A DNA stretch of 64,000 nucleotides, taken from positions 248,001 through 312,000 of the forward strand of contig NZ_QOHI01000001.1 in the NCBI RefSeq assembly GCF_003319095.1, written 5' to 3'. Positions 51,493-60,027 of this stretch are shown one piece after another (the first letter of the stretch is position 1; every line of letters begins with the position of its first letter). The translations under genes and the position numbers were made by a program. The notes below the pieces were generated by a model, which was given only the letters and a program-made list of their open reading frames with translations, ran no database searches and was not told the DNA's origin. The stretch is from Blastococcus sp. TBT05-19 (GTDB lineage Bacteria > Actinomycetota > Actinomycetes > Mycobacteriales > Geodermatophilaceae).

Positions 51493-52182
51493 TCAGCCCA
51501 CCGGCTGCCCGGGCGGGCAGGCGTCCCGCAGGATCGCGCCGAGGTCGTCGGGCAGCCGGGTGCGCCCGGCGGCGGACCCGGTGAGGAGCTGGGCCACGTC
51601 GCGGACCTTCCGGTGCGTGTGGCTGGAGATGTGCGCCAGCAGGTCGAAGGCCGCCTGCTCGCCGCAGTTGGTCAGGAGCATCAGGACGCCCTTGGCCTGC
51701 TCGATGACCGCCCGGCTGGCCATCGCGGTGCGCATCTGGGCGACCTCCGCCTCGAGGGCGCGCACGGCGTCGGCGCCTTGAGCGCGCGACCCGGTGATGT
51801 CGGAGACCTGGCCCTCGACGCCGCACACCGCCCCGGTCGCGTCGCGCACCGGCTCGCCGGTCAGGACGACCGAGCGCTGGGCGCGGGTGGGGTGCAGGAC
51901 CCGCGTCTCCAGGGCGAACGGCCGGCCGCTGTCGCAGGCGGAGGTGACCGCCTCGATGACCCGCGGGGCGTCGCCCGGGTGGTGGACGGCGAGGAAGGAC
52001 TCGGTGCCCGGTTCGCGCAGCGGGTCGAGGCCGAGCAGGTCGTGCATCCCGGGGGACCACCACCAGCTCCCGGCGACGGAGTCGTAGCGGTAGCTCGCGG
52101 TGGGCGAGGGGACCGCGGCGCCGGAGGTCTGGCGGCCGGCAGCCGGGCGGACGCGGTGGCGGGACAGCGCGGGGGACGACAT
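51493..52182 (-). CDS. PAS-ANTAR regulator
   Basis: A 229-residue sensor/RNA-binding protein. A PAS-like domain covers about residues 30-135 ([20 protein letters not shown] to [13 protein letters not shown]). An ANTAR domain follows ([39 protein letters not shown]). ANTAR proteins act as antiterminators by binding paired stem-loops in nascent RNA. ATG has GAGGAG nine bases upstream. Its target is not identified; TAGGGT at 52290-52295 (minus) may be its -10. Confidence 0.88.
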   Translation of the reverse strand: MSSPALSRHRVRPAAGRQTSGAAVPSPTASYRYDSVAGSWWWSPGMHDLLGLDPLREPGTESFLAVHHPGDAPRVIEAVTSACDSGRPFALETRVLHPTRAQRSVVLTGEPVRDATGAVCGVEGQVSDITGSRAQGADAVRALEAEVAQMRTAMASRAVIEQAKGVLMLLTNCGEQAAFDLLAHISSHTHRKVRDVAQLLTGSAAGRTRLPDDLGAILRDACPPGQPVG

Positions 52183-52292
52183 GGCCGGGCTCCTCGGAGG
52201 AGGCGTGCCGTGCGACGGCAGGCAGCTCCCGCCGGCTTCTCGACGGGGGCGACCCCCGGCCCCGTGGGACCGGTCGCTCCGATGCGCGGACC

Positions 52293-53261
52293 CTACGTCC
52301 GGGAACTGGGGCGCGCAGCATCTGCCGGGCGGGACGTCGCGGCGACCGCCAGGGCGCCCGCGAGGACCCAGACCCACCGCGACAACCGGACGGCGCGGAC
52401 GACGTCCGCGCGGGCGGGCGCCGGCCCGTCGCCGAGGGGAGGACGGTCCTCGACCCGGCCGCCGTAGACGTTGCGGCCCCCCAGCCGGATGCCGAGCGCG
52501 CCGGCCAGCGCGGCCTCGCACCGGCCGGCGTTCGGGCTCGGGTGCGCGGCGCCGTCCCGTCGCCACGTCCGCCAGGCGCCGGCCGCCGAGCCGCCGGCCA
52601 GCGGGGCGACCGCGACGGTGAGCGCCGCCGTCAGCCGGGCCGGCACCCAGTTGGCGACGTCGTCGGCGCGCGCGGCGGCCCAGCCGAACCGTGCGTAGCG
52701 GGCCGACCGGTACCCGACCATCGCGTCGAGGGTGTTCACCGCGCGGTAGCCGAGCAATCCGGGCAGCCCGGCGACCGCGCCCCAGAACAGCGGTGCGACG
52801 GCGGCATCGGAGGTGTTCTCGGCGACCGACTCGACGGTGGCCCGCACGAGTCCGGCCTCGTCCAGCGTGCTCGGGTCGCGCCCGGCGAGGCTGGGCAGGA
52901 CCGCCCGGGCGGCGGCCAGGTCCCCGGCCGCGAGCGCCTCGTGCATCCGGTCGGCCGCCTGGCCCAGCGACGTGCCGCCGAGCACGGCCCAGGTCGCCGC
53001 CGCGGTGAGGGCGGTGCGCAGCGCGGGGCGACCCCGGGTGGCGCGGTCGGCCGCCGTCCCTCCCGCCACCGTCCCCCCGACGAGGACCAGCCAGAAGACC
53101 GCACCGGCCGGGCGCGAGTCCTGCCAGAGCCGGCGCTCCAGTGCCGCGGCCGCCGTCCCGAAGCCCGCGACCGGGTGGTGCGACCGCGGATCGGCGAGGA
53201 GCAGGTCGGCGAGCACGCCGACGGCCAGGCCGGCGGCGGTGCCGGGGACGGGACGGCGCAC
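52293..53261 (-). CDS. cobD: Adenosylcobinamide-phosphate synthase (CobD/CbiB)
   Basis: A 322-residue membrane protein joining the aminopropanol arm to adenosylcobyric acid. Seen: VGVLADLLLADPRSHHPVAG near residue 12, TVESVAENTSDAAVAPLFW, AVNTLDAMVGYRSARYARFG, and ARLTAALTVAVAPLAGG. Three or four helices. GTG at 53261 is chosen because the hydrophobic N-terminus starts there. Fits with cobC, cysG and cobQ nearby, though the four are not one operon. Confidence 0.93.
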   Translation of the reverse strand: MRRPVPGTAAGLAVGVLADLLLADPRSHHPVAGFGTAAAALERRLWQDSRPAGAVFWLVLVGGTVAGGTAADRATRGRPALRTALTAAATWAVLGGTSLGQAADRMHEALAAGDLAAARAVLPSLAGRDPSTLDEAGLVRATVESVAENTSDAAVAPLFWGAVAGLPGLLGYRAVNTLDAMVGYRSARYARFGWAAARADDVANWVPARLTAALTVAVAPLAGGSAAGAWRTWRRDGAAHPSPNAGRCEAALAGALGIRLGGRNVYGGRVEDRPPLGDGPAPARADVVRAVRLSRWVWVLAGALAVAATSRPADAARPSSRT

Positions 53262-53296
53262 CCCGTCATCCTGCCAAGCCCCCCGGGGCCGGTCCC

Positions 53297-53302
53297 TAGG
53301 AT
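53297..53302 (+). promoter_or_regulatory. def -10 element, leaderless type
   Basis: TAGGAT ends eight bases before the def ATG at 53311; no ribosome site is seen. Confidence 0.5.
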
Positions 53303-53310
53303 CTGCGGGC

Positions 53311-53868
53311 ATGCGTCTGTTCGGCCGTTACGACGGCGTCGCCCGGCCGATCGTCACCTACGGCAGCAACCCGGTCCTGCACCGGCGCTGCGCCGAGGTC
53401 ACCGCCTTCGACGACGGGCTGCGCCGGCTGGTCCTCGACATGTTCGCCAGCATGGAGGCCGCCGACGGCGTGGGGCTCGCGGCCAACCAGATCGGCGTCG
53501 ACGCGCGGGTGTTCGTCATCGACTGCCCGGACGCCGCCGGCGAGGACGTCGTCGGCTACGTGGTGAACCCGGTGCTGACCGTCCTCGACCCGGTGGGCGA
53601 CGACCCCGCGGAGGAGGTCACGGAGGAGGGCTGCCTCTCGGTGCCCGGTCCCTACGCCGAGCTGCCGCGCGCGTTCCGGGCGCGGGTCGACGGCGTGGAC
53701 CTGCAGGGCGGCCCGATGTCGATCGAGGCCACCGGCATGGCCGCCCGCTGCCTGCAGCACGAGGTCGACCACCTCGACGGCACCGTCTACGTCGACCGGC
53801 TCCCCGCCGACCTGCGCGAGAAGCTGCTCGCCGAGGCCGCCGGCCCCGGCGGAGATCTGCCCGCCTGA
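53311..53868 (+). CDS. def: Peptide deformylase
   Basis: A 185-residue metalloenzyme removing the N-formyl group from new proteins. Motifs are DGVGLAANQIGV, EGCLSVPG with metal ligand C108, and QHEVDHLDG with H150, E151 and H154. Typical actinobacterial length. It lies between cobD (divergent) and a glgC-like gene. Confidence 0.96.
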   Translation: MRLFGRYDGVARPIVTYGSNPVLHRRCAEVTAFDDGLRRLVLDMFASMEAADGVGLAANQIGVDARVFVIDCPDAAGEDVVGYVVNPVLTVLDPVGDDPAEEVTEEGCLSVPGPYAELPRAFRARVDGVDLQGGPMSIEATGMAARCLQHEVDHLDGTVYVDRLPADLREKLLAEAAGPGGDLPA

Positions 53869-53904
53869 GGGTGTGGCCCGCCGGGGGCGGGTAGCGGGGG
53901 AGCC

Positions 53905-55080
53905 ATGGCGCTCCCGAAGGTCCTCGTGCTCGTGCTCGCCGGTGGCAAGGGCAAGCGGCTGGAACTGCTCACCGAGCAGCGGGCCAAGCCCGCCGTCCCG
54001 TTCGCCGGCGTCTACCGGCTGATCGACTTCCCGCTGTCGAACTGCCAGCACTCCTCGATCGCCGACGTGTGGGTGTCGGAGCAGTACCAGCCGCAGTCGG
54101 TCAACGAGCACCTCGCCAACGGCCGGCCGTGGGACCTCGACCGCACCACCGGCGGGCTGATGATGCTTCCGCCGTTCCAGGGCAGCGAGCGCGGCGGCTT
54201 CACCGAGGGCACGGCCGACGGCCTGTGGCGGCAGAGCGAGCTCATCCGCCAGTTCGCCCCCGACGCGCTCGTCGTCGTCAGCGCCGACGCCGTCTACAAG
54301 CTGGACTACCGCGACGTCGTCGACGCCCACCTGGGCTCCGGCGCCGAGGTGACGATGGTGACCACGGAGGTCGAGGCCGATGACGCCGCCCGCTACGGCA
54401 TCGTCGAGGTCGACGGCGACCGGGTGACCGGCTACGCCTACAAGCCCGACGAGCCGGCGACGACGACGGCGACCAACGAGGTGTTCGTCTTCGCGCCCGG
54501 GCCCACGCTGGACCGGCTGGAGGCGCTCAGCCGCGACGTCGGCGAGGACGGCCTGGAGGACCTCGGCGACCACCTGCTGCCGGCCCAGACCCAGGAGGGC
54601 CTGGCTCGCGCCCATCCGCTGAACGGCTACTGGCGCGACGTCGGCACCATCGAGTCCTACTGGCGCACGCACCGCGAGTTCCTCGACGAGGAGCCGCCGC
54701 TGGACCTCGACGACCCGCAGTGGCCGGTGCACACCCGCGGTGGGCGGCACAGCGCCGCCCGCGTGCTGGACGACGGGCAGATCGAGAACAGCCTGCTCTC
54801 CGGTGGCACCCGGGTGTCGGGCAACGTACGTGGGTCGGTGCTCTCCCCGGGCGTAGTCGTCGAGCGGGGGGCGACGGTCCTCGACTCGGTGCTGCTGCCC
54901 GGCGTGCGGGTGCGGGCGGGGGCCACGGTGACCCGCGCGGTGCTGGACGACGGCGTGGACGTCGGCCCCGGAGCCTCGGTGGGTGGCGACGGTGAGATCG
55001 CGCTGGTCGGCCGGCGTGCGCGGATCGCGGAGGGGACCGAGCTCGCCGCGGGCGCGAGGTATCCCGAGCCGGAGGACTGA
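53905..55080 (+). CDS. Glucose-1-phosphate adenylyltransferase family protein
   Basis: A 391-residue nucleotidyltransferase with left-handed beta-helix tail. Seen: VLAGGKGKRLELLTEQRAKP at the N-terminus, RLIDFPLSNCQHSSIADVWV, and hexapeptide-like repeats from about residue 285 (SGNVRGSVLSPGVVVERGAT). It belongs with GlgC, but the usual SGDHIYKMDY is SADAVYKLDY here, and KGKRL replaces GTRL. So it may be a divergent GlgC paralogue acting on another sugar phosphate. ATG follows GGGGGAG closely. Confidence 0.82.
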   Translation: MALPKVLVLVLAGGKGKRLELLTEQRAKPAVPFAGVYRLIDFPLSNCQHSSIADVWVSEQYQPQSVNEHLANGRPWDLDRTTGGLMMLPPFQGSERGGFTEGTADGLWRQSELIRQFAPDALVVVSADAVYKLDYRDVVDAHLGSGAEVTMVTTEVEADDAARYGIVEVDGDRVTGYAYKPDEPATTTATNEVFVFAPGPTLDRLEALSRDVGEDGLEDLGDHLLPAQTQEGLARAHPLNGYWRDVGTIESYWRTHREFLDEEPPLDLDDPQWPVHTRGGRHSAARVLDDGQIENSLLSGGTRVSGNVRGSVLSPGVVVERGATVLDSVLLPGVRVRAGATVTRAVLDDGVDVGPGASVGGDGEIALVGRRARIAEGTELAAGARYPEPED

Positions 55081-55120
55081 GCCCGGGAAGCCCGCGCGGG
55101 TCCGCTGCGTTGCAGGCGCC

Positions 55121-55450
55121 ATGACGCAGCCGTTCGAGCTCGACATGCACTCGGAGTTCCTCCGGGCGGACCTGTTCTTCAGCATGGGCCAGCCCGTCGA
55201 GGCCGCCCGCATCCTGCAGACGGTCGTCGACGCCGAGCCGCGCAACGAGGCGGCGCTGGAGCTGCTGGCTCGCGCGTACTACGGGTCGGCGCAACTGGTG
55301 CGGGCCGAGGAGTCGCTCACCCGGCTGGTCGAGCTCGCGCCGTCCAACGGCTGGGCCCGGCGGGCGCTGGCCCGCACCCTGGAGCGGCTGAGCCGCCCGG
55401 ACGAGGCCGTGGCGCACCACCGGATGGCCGACGCGCTCGGGGCCGCCTGA
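55121..55450 (+). CDS. Tetratricopeptide-repeat protein
   Basis: A 109-residue soluble protein of two to three TPR units: HSEFLRADLFFSMGQPVEAA, then RNEAALELLARAYYGSAQLV and NGWARRALARTLERLSRPDE. A likely protein-protein adaptor. It lies between glgC-like and FKBP genes on the same strand; partner unknown. Confidence 0.8.
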   Translation: MTQPFELDMHSEFLRADLFFSMGQPVEAARILQTVVDAEPRNEAALELLARAYYGSAQLVRAEESLTRLVELAPSNGWARRALARTLERLSRPDEAVAHHRMADALGAA

Positions 55451-55480
55451 CCTCTGCCGGGCCTCTGGGACGATGGGCCC

Positions 55481-56002
55481 ATGACCCGCCGCACCGTGCC
55501 CGGGGCGCTCCTCGCGCTCTCCCTGCTCCTCCCGCTCAGCGCCTGTGGGGAGGGCGAGGGCTCGTCCTCCGGCTCCGGCTCTGGCTCGGGCTCGGCGAGC
55601 TCGTCGGGCGAGATCACCACCGACCTCCAGACGGCGCCGGAGGTCCCGGCGTCGGACGAGGAGCCGCCCACGGAGCTGGTGATCGAGGACGTCGTGGTCG
55701 GGGACGGCGCCGAGGCCGAGGTGGGCAGCACGGTGGCGGTGAAGTACGTCGGCGCGTTCTACGAGACCGGCGAGGAGTTCGACTCCTCGTGGAGCCGGGG
55801 GAACGACGAGACGCTGCCCGTGCAGCTCGGTTCCGGCATGGTCATCGAGGGCTTCGACCAGGGCATCACCGGGATGAAGGAGGGCGGCCGGCGCTCGGTC
55901 ACCATCCCCAGCGAGCTCGGCTACGGCCCGCGCGGCCAGGGCCCCATCCCGGGCGACGCCACCCTCGTGTTCGTCATCGACCTGGTCGAGGTCGGCAGCT
56001 GA
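55481..56002 (+). CDS. FKBP-type peptidyl-prolyl isomerase lipoprotein
   Basis: A 173-residue exported isomerase. The signal peptide ends in LSAC (C22), followed by a Gly/Ser linker (SSSGSGSGSGSASSSG) and one FKBP domain with KYVGAFYETGEEFDSSW, LGSGMVIEGFDQGITGMKEG and ELGYGPRGQGPIPGDATLVF. It acts on proteins at the outer membrane face. Confidence 0.94.
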   Translation: MTRRTVPGALLALSLLLPLSACGEGEGSSSGSGSGSGSASSSGEITTDLQTAPEVPASDEEPPTELVIEDVVVGDGAEAEVGSTVAVKYVGAFYETGEEFDSSWSRGNDETLPVQLGSGMVIEGFDQGITGMKEGGRRSVTIPSELGYGPRGQGPIPGDATLVFVIDLVEVGS

Positions 56003-56059
56003 CCTGTGCTGGCTGAGCGGCAGCGCGGAGGACCGCACCGTCACGGCACGCCGCGCTGC

Positions 56060-56092
56060 ACCCGGCCGGCCGGGTGGTCCCCGTGATCAGGG
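56060..56092. promoter_or_regulatory. Perfect 16-base palindrome and adjacent hairpin
   Basis: ACCCGGCCGGCCGGGT (56060-56075) is its own reverse complement. CCCC-GTGATCA-GGGG follows at 56078-56092, just before the small gene at 56106. Either the FKBP terminator or an operator. Confidence 0.4.
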
Positions 56093-56105
56093 GCACACAG
56101 TTCCC

Positions 56106-56294
56106 ATGAGCATCCTCGGACGACTGATGGGCACGGCGGAGAGCACCGCACGGAACGCAGCGAGGGGCGGCCGCGGGGTCGCCCGCCCGGGCCGGGCGGT
56201 ACCGCGCGGCGGCATGCGACGGGGCCGCGGCGTTCCTGCGCCGGCGGCCGGCGGCCTGGGCCGCATCGTCGGCGGGCTGCTGCGCCGCCGCTGA
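56106..56294 (+). CDS. Possible small basic protein
   Basis: A 62-residue frame rich in Arg and Gly (NAARGGRGVARPGRAVPRGG) starting MSILGRLMGT. No ribosome site and no recognised family. The helical, hydrophobic ends would allow a small membrane- or nucleic-acid-associated protein. Coding status is doubtful. Confidence 0.35.
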   Translation: MSILGRLMGTAESTARNAARGGRGVARPGRAVPRGGMRRGRGVPAPAAGGLGRIVGGLLRRR

Positions 56295-56298
56295 CGCC

Positions 56299-56850
56299 TC
56301 AGTCGCAGATCTCCAGGCGGGTCACCGATCCGTTGTGCGGCGTGACCGCGGGCATGGCGTCGGCGCCGAGCCCGGCGACCACGGCCTGCGCGGCGCGGAT
56401 CGTGTCGCCGTGGGTGACCAGCGCGACCACGTCGGCCGGGGGGTCGGCGCAGAGCTGACCGAGGAACGCCGCCACCCGGGCGTGCAGCTCGGCCAGGCTC
56501 TCGCCGCCCTCGGCCGCCCAGGACGGGTCGGTCCAGTCGACGACGTCCCACAGCTCCCGGGACGGGCGGCCCTCCAGCACGCCGTACCCCTGCTCCCGCA
56601 GCGCGGGTGTCGTAGCGATCGGCAGACCGGTCGCCCGGGCGCAGTGCTCGGCGGTCTGCACGGCGCGCAGCAGGTCGCTGGAGATGAGGACGCCGGGCGC
56701 CAGCCCGGCCAGCTCGGCGGCGGCGAGCTCGGCCTGGGAGTGGCCGAAGGCGGTGAGCGGCACGTGTGCCGTCTGCCCCTGCATGAGGCCCTGCGCGTTC
56801 CACTCGCTCTGCCCGTGGCGGACCAGGAGCAACGTGATGGGGGAGGCCAT
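56299..56850 (-). CDS. Histidine phosphatase (phosphoglycerate mutase family)
   Basis: A 183-residue enzyme. The catalytic RHG motif is LLVRHGQSEWNAQGLMQGQ at residue 8, and the second histidine lies in VALVTHGDTIRAA. Substrate unknown. TACAGT (56861-56866, minus) lies ten bases before the ATG, so the leader is very short. Confidence 0.9.
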   Translation of the reverse strand: MASPITLLLVRHGQSEWNAQGLMQGQTAHVPLTAFGHSQAELAAAELAGLAPGVLISSDLLRAVQTAEHCARATGLPIATTPALREQGYGVLEGRPSRELWDVVDWTDPSWAAEGGESLAELHARVAAFLGQLCADPPADVVALVTHGDTIRAAQAVVAGLGADAMPAVTPHNGSVTRLEICD

Positions 56851-56901
56851 GGCAGGAGGCACTGTAGGACAGGGCCCTGACGCCGGGCAGCGGGCGCCTC
56901 G

Positions 56902-56907
56902 TACCGT
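56902..56907 (+). promoter_or_regulatory. -10 element of the Fic-like gene, leaderless type
   Basis: TACCGT ends six bases before GTG at 56914; no ribosome site. Confidence 0.5.
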
Positions 56908-56913
56908 CGTCGC

Positions 56914-57705
56914 GTGAGCATCCCCGTCCGTCCCGGCGCCGCCCGTCCCGCCGCCCGCCCGGCCACGCCGGACCCGCTGGCCCCGCTGCTGGACCTCCCC
57001 GGTGTGCGCGACGCCGCCCACGACGCCCGGCACGGCGTGGACCGGCTGCTGGGTCACAAGGTGCTGCGGCGCGAGTCGGCCGGGGTGAGCATCGAGTCGG
57101 CGCTCCGCGGGGCGCGCGCCTCCGCGGCCCTGGACGGGGTCGACGTCCCCCTGGGCGAGCTGCGCGCCGGTTCGGTGACCGACCCGGTCGTGCAGGGGGC
57201 GCTGCGGGTCTCGGCCGGCCTGGGCTCGATGATGGAGACCTGGCCCAAGGCGCCGGGGCAGGTGCTCGCCCGGCTGCACGTGCTGGCCGCCGCCGACCTC
57301 GCCGACCCGGCCGCGCTCGGCCGCCCCGGTGCGCACGCCGGGCCGCGGCTGTCGGGACTGTTCTCGCTGGTCACCGGCACCTCGACCGCCGTCCCGGCCG
57401 TGATCGTGGCCGCCCTCGTGCACGGCGAGATCGCCGCGCTGGCGCCCTTCGGCGTGGCCGACGGCGTCGTCGCGCGGGCCGCCGCCCGGCTCACCCTCAT
57501 CACCCGCGGGCTGGACCCGAAGGCGGTCTCGGTTCCGGAGGTCGGGTTCACCCACCTCGGTCGCGAGGCCTACGACGAGGCGCTCGCCGGCTACGCGGCG
57601 GGGACGCCCGAGGGCCTGGCCGCGTGGCTGGTGCACTGCTGCCGGGCCACCGAGCACGGCGCCCTCGAGGGCCTGGCGATCTGCGAGAGCAAGCTCCGCG
57701 GCTGA
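56914..57705 (+). CDS. Fic-like protein with degenerate active site
   Basis: A 263-residue protein conserved at this place in actinobacteria (Rv3662c position). The central helix region VHGEIAALAPFGVADGVVAR recalls the Fic motif HPFxxGNGRxxR, but the histidine is replaced by Ala and GNGR by ADGVV, so AMP transfer is not expected. The remainder is Ala-rich and helical. The call rests on motif resemblance and is inference. It converges on two minus-strand genes next to the tad cluster. Confidence 0.55.
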   Translation: MSIPVRPGAARPAARPATPDPLAPLLDLPGVRDAAHDARHGVDRLLGHKVLRRESAGVSIESALRGARASAALDGVDVPLGELRAGSVTDPVVQGALRVSAGLGSMMETWPKAPGQVLARLHVLAAADLADPAALGRPGAHAGPRLSGLFSLVTGTSTAVPAVIVAALVHGEIAALAPFGVADGVVARAAARLTLITRGLDPKAVSVPEVGFTHLGREAYDEALAGYAAGTPEGLAAWLVHCCRATEHGALEGLAICESKLRG

Positions 57706-57709
57706 CCCG

Positions 57710-57976
57710 TCAGTGCGGCGCCAGGCCCAGGCCAAGGACGGCCACCACGGTCACCGCGACAGCGCCGAGCGCCGCGGCGGGCAGCCACGCGCCGGTCGCC
57801 GCGCCTCCGCCGACAGCAGCGAGGCCGGCGAGCCACGGCCCGCCGCGGGAGAGGAAGAGACCGGCCCGCTGCACGGCCGCGGAACGGGAGTCGCTGACGC
57901 GGGCGCTGTGGCCGAACAGCGCCGCGGCGGCGCAGACGGCCAGCACGGCGAGCCACGCCGCGACGACGGTGAGCAC
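57710..57976 (-). CDS. Hypothetical membrane protein, 88 aa
   Basis: An 88-residue protein with two to three hydrophobic helices (LTVVAAWLAVLAVCAAAAL and LGAVAVTVVAVLGLGLAP) and a short Arg/Ser loop. GTG at 57976 lies 14 bases after the HAD gene, so the two are probably one operon. Function unknown. Confidence 0.65.
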   Translation of the reverse strand: MLTVVAAWLAVLAVCAAAALFGHSARVSDSRSAAVQRAGLFLSRGGPWLAGLAAVGGGAATGAWLPAAALGAVAVTVVAVLGLGLAPH

Positions 57977-57990
57977 GTCGGGGGAAGGGT

Positions 57991-58839
57991 TCAGGCGCCG
58001 CGGCGGCGACGGCGGCCGGGAACCGGCGCCGGACCGGCGGGACCCAGCAGACCGGCGCGTGTCGCGCGGTGCCGGGCGTACCAGGCCAGCCCGACGACGG
58101 CGGCACCGACGCCCATCGCCGCACCGGTGACCACCGGCGTGGAGGGCGTGGAGAAGCGGGACCGGATGCTCACCGGGCGCTCGAAGCGCAGCACCGGCCA
58201 GCCCCGCTGCAGGGCGGCCTTGCGCAGCCCCCGGTCGGGGTTTACGGCGGTGGGGTGGCCGACGACGGCCAGCAGCGGCAGATCGGTGACGGAGTCGCTG
58301 TAGGCGTAGCAGTCGGCGAGGTCGTAGCCGCCCTCGGCGGCCAGCCGGCGCACGGCCTCGGCCTTGTTCTCGCCGTAGGCGTAGAACTCGATGTCGCCGG
58401 TGTACCGGCCGTCCTCGACGACCAGCCGGGTGGCGACGACGCGGTCGACGCCGAGCATCTCGCCGATCGGCTCGACCATCTCGGCTCCGCTGCTGGAGAC
58501 GATGACGATCTCGCGGCCGGCGGCCCGGTGCTCCTCGATGAGGTCGGCGGCCTCGGCGTAGACCAGCGGCTCGACGATCTCGTGCAGCGTCTCTCGGACG
58601 ATCTCGTGCACGACGGCGGCGTTCCAGCCGGTGACCATGGCGGTGAGCTGCGCGCGCAGCCGCTCCATCTGCTGCTCGTCGGCGCCCGCGAGGGAGAAGA
58701 CGAACTGGGCGTACGCGGACTTGAGGACGGCGCGGCGGTTGATCAGCCCGCCCTGGAAGAAGGGGCGGCCGAACGCGAGCGCGCTGGACTTGGCGATGAC
58801 CGTCTTGTCCAGGTCGAAGAACGCAGCTGAGCGCGTCAC
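57991..58839 (-). CDS. HAD-IB family phosphatase (SerB-like) with C-terminal membrane helix
   Basis: A 282-residue hydrolase. HAD motifs are AAFFDLDKTVIAKS (nucleophile aspartate), VIVSSSGAEMV, and YAYSDSVTDLPLL. A hydrophobic helix near the C-terminus (GAAMGVGAAVVGLAWY) and basic tail suggest membrane attachment. It corresponds to mycobacterial Rv3661, next to ssd. The GTG at 58839 (VTRSAAFF) is chosen because TACCGT ends seven bases before it; an upstream GTG at 58848 overlaps that -10 hexamer. Confidence 0.88.
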   Translation of the reverse strand: MTRSAAFFDLDKTVIAKSSALAFGRPFFQGGLINRRAVLKSAYAQFVFSLAGADEQQMERLRAQLTAMVTGWNAAVVHEIVRETLHEIVEPLVYAEAADLIEEHRAAGREIVIVSSSGAEMVEPIGEMLGVDRVVATRLVVEDGRYTGDIEFYAYGENKAEAVRRLAAEGGYDLADCYAYSDSVTDLPLLAVVGHPTAVNPDRGLRKAALQRGWPVLRFERPVSIRSRFSTPSTPVVTGAAMGVGAAVVGLAWYARHRATRAGLLGPAGPAPVPGRRRRRGA

Positions 58840-58846
58840 AGCAGTC

Positions 58847-58852
58847 ACGGTA
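58847..58852 (-). promoter_or_regulatory. -10 element of the HAD phosphatase gene
   Basis: TACCGT on the minus strand, seven bases from the GTG at 58839. It overlaps the alternative GTG at 58848 and so fixes the start. Confidence 0.5.
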
Positions 58853-58965
58853 GCTGGATCGGCAGGCCGGCGATCTTTCTGGACCGCTTTCCACACCCGA
58901 CGGGGTGATCCACAGTTGCGCCGCGGCCGTGGCGGTGCTCGGTCGTCCCGCGGTGGGCTCGGGAA

Positions 58966-60027
58966 GTGCTCTCACCACCGCCGTCCCGCCCGCTGGTCGT
59001 CAGCTCCGACGAGGACCTGCTCGACGACCTGCTGAGGGTGCTGGCGGCGGCCGGCACCGAGGCCGAGCGCGCCGCCGGTGGCCCGGCGCTGCGGCGGGCC
59101 TACCGGGACGCGCCGCTGGTCCTCGTCGGTGCCGATGCGCTGGCCACCGGCGTGCTGCGGGCGCTGCCGCGCCGCCCGGGGGTCGTCGTCGTCACCGCCG
59201 GGGAGCTGCCGGCCGCCGAGTGGGCCGCCGCCGTCGAGGTGGGCGCCGAGCGGGTGGCCGTGCTGCCGGCCGACGAGTCGTGGCTTCTGGCCCGCTCCGC
59301 TGCGGCGGTCCGCACGCCCGTCGCGCGCGGGCCGCTGGTGGCCGTCGGCGCCGCGTGCGGTGGGGCGGGTGCCAGCACCGTGGCCGGCGCGGTGGCGCTG
59401 GCCGCCTCCGACGGCGCCGTGCTGGTCGACGCCGACGTGTGGGGCGGCGGGCTGGACCTGCTGGTCGGTGCCGAGCGGGCCGAAGGGCTGCGCTGGCCGG
59501 ATCTGCTCGGGCTGCGCGGGCGCGTGGCGGGGGAGGCGCTGCTCGCCGCCCTGCCCGAGGTGGCGGGGGTGCACCTGCTCACCGCGGACCGCGAGCACCC
59601 CGCACCCGTGCCCGCCGAGGCGCTCACCGCGGTCGTGGACGCCGCCCGCGGCACCGGGCGTCCGGTCGTCGTCGACCTCCCGCGGCCGGGGCCCGAGGGC
59701 CCAGGGGAGGGCACCCGCACGGTGCTGGCCGACGCCGATCTCGCGCTGCTGGTGGTGCCGGCCCGCCTGCGCGCGGCGTCCGCGGCGCGGCTGCTGGTCA
59801 CCGCGGGCGGGACGCCCTGGTCGGCGGCCCGGCTGGTCGTGCGGACCTTCCCCGGTGGCCTCGGTCCCGACGACGTCGCGGAGGTGGTCGGCTGCCCGGT
59901 GGTGGGGGAGCTCCCGCACGACCGGGCGGTGATGGTGCGGGGAGAACGCGGGCAGCCACCGGGAACGGGACCGCGGTCGGTCCTGGGGGCGCTGGCGCGC
60001 CGGGTGCTCGACGAGGTCGCCGGGTGA
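58966..60027 (+). CDS. ssd: CpaE/Ssd-like P-loop protein of the Tad cluster
   Basis: A 353-residue MinD/ParA-fold protein in the place of mycobacterial Ssd (Rv3660c) and CpaE. The N-terminus resembles a response-regulator pseudo-receiver (residues 10-110). The P-loop region is ACGGAGASTVAGAVALAA near residue 128, without the Walker A lysine, followed by AVLVDADVWGGGLDLLVG. ATP hydrolysis may therefore be lost. CpaE-type proteins place the Tad machinery; Ssd affects septum formation. GTG start; GTGA overlap with tadA. Confidence 0.85.
   Translation: MLSPPPSRPLVVSSDEDLLDDLLRVLAAAGTEAERAAGGPALRRAYRDAPLVLVGADALATGVLRALPRRPGVVVVTAGELPAAEWAAAVEVGAERVAVLPADESWLLARSAAAVRTPVARGPLVAVGAACGGAGASTVAGAVALAASDGAVLVDADVWGGGLDLLVGAERAEGLRWPDLLGLRGRVAGEALLAALPEVAGVHLLTADREHPAPVPAEALTAVVDAARGTGRPVVVDLPRPGPEGPGEGTRTVLADADLALLVVPARLRAASAARLLVTAGGTPWSAARLVVRTFPGGLGPDDVAEVVGCPVVGELPHDRAVMVRGERGQPPGTGPRSVLGALARRVLDEVAG

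Noticed and set aside
42118-53261. Cobalamin riboswitch near cysG, cobC, cobQ or cobD
   Set aside because: No B12-box-like sequence or long structured leader was seen; spacers are too short or used by overlaps.
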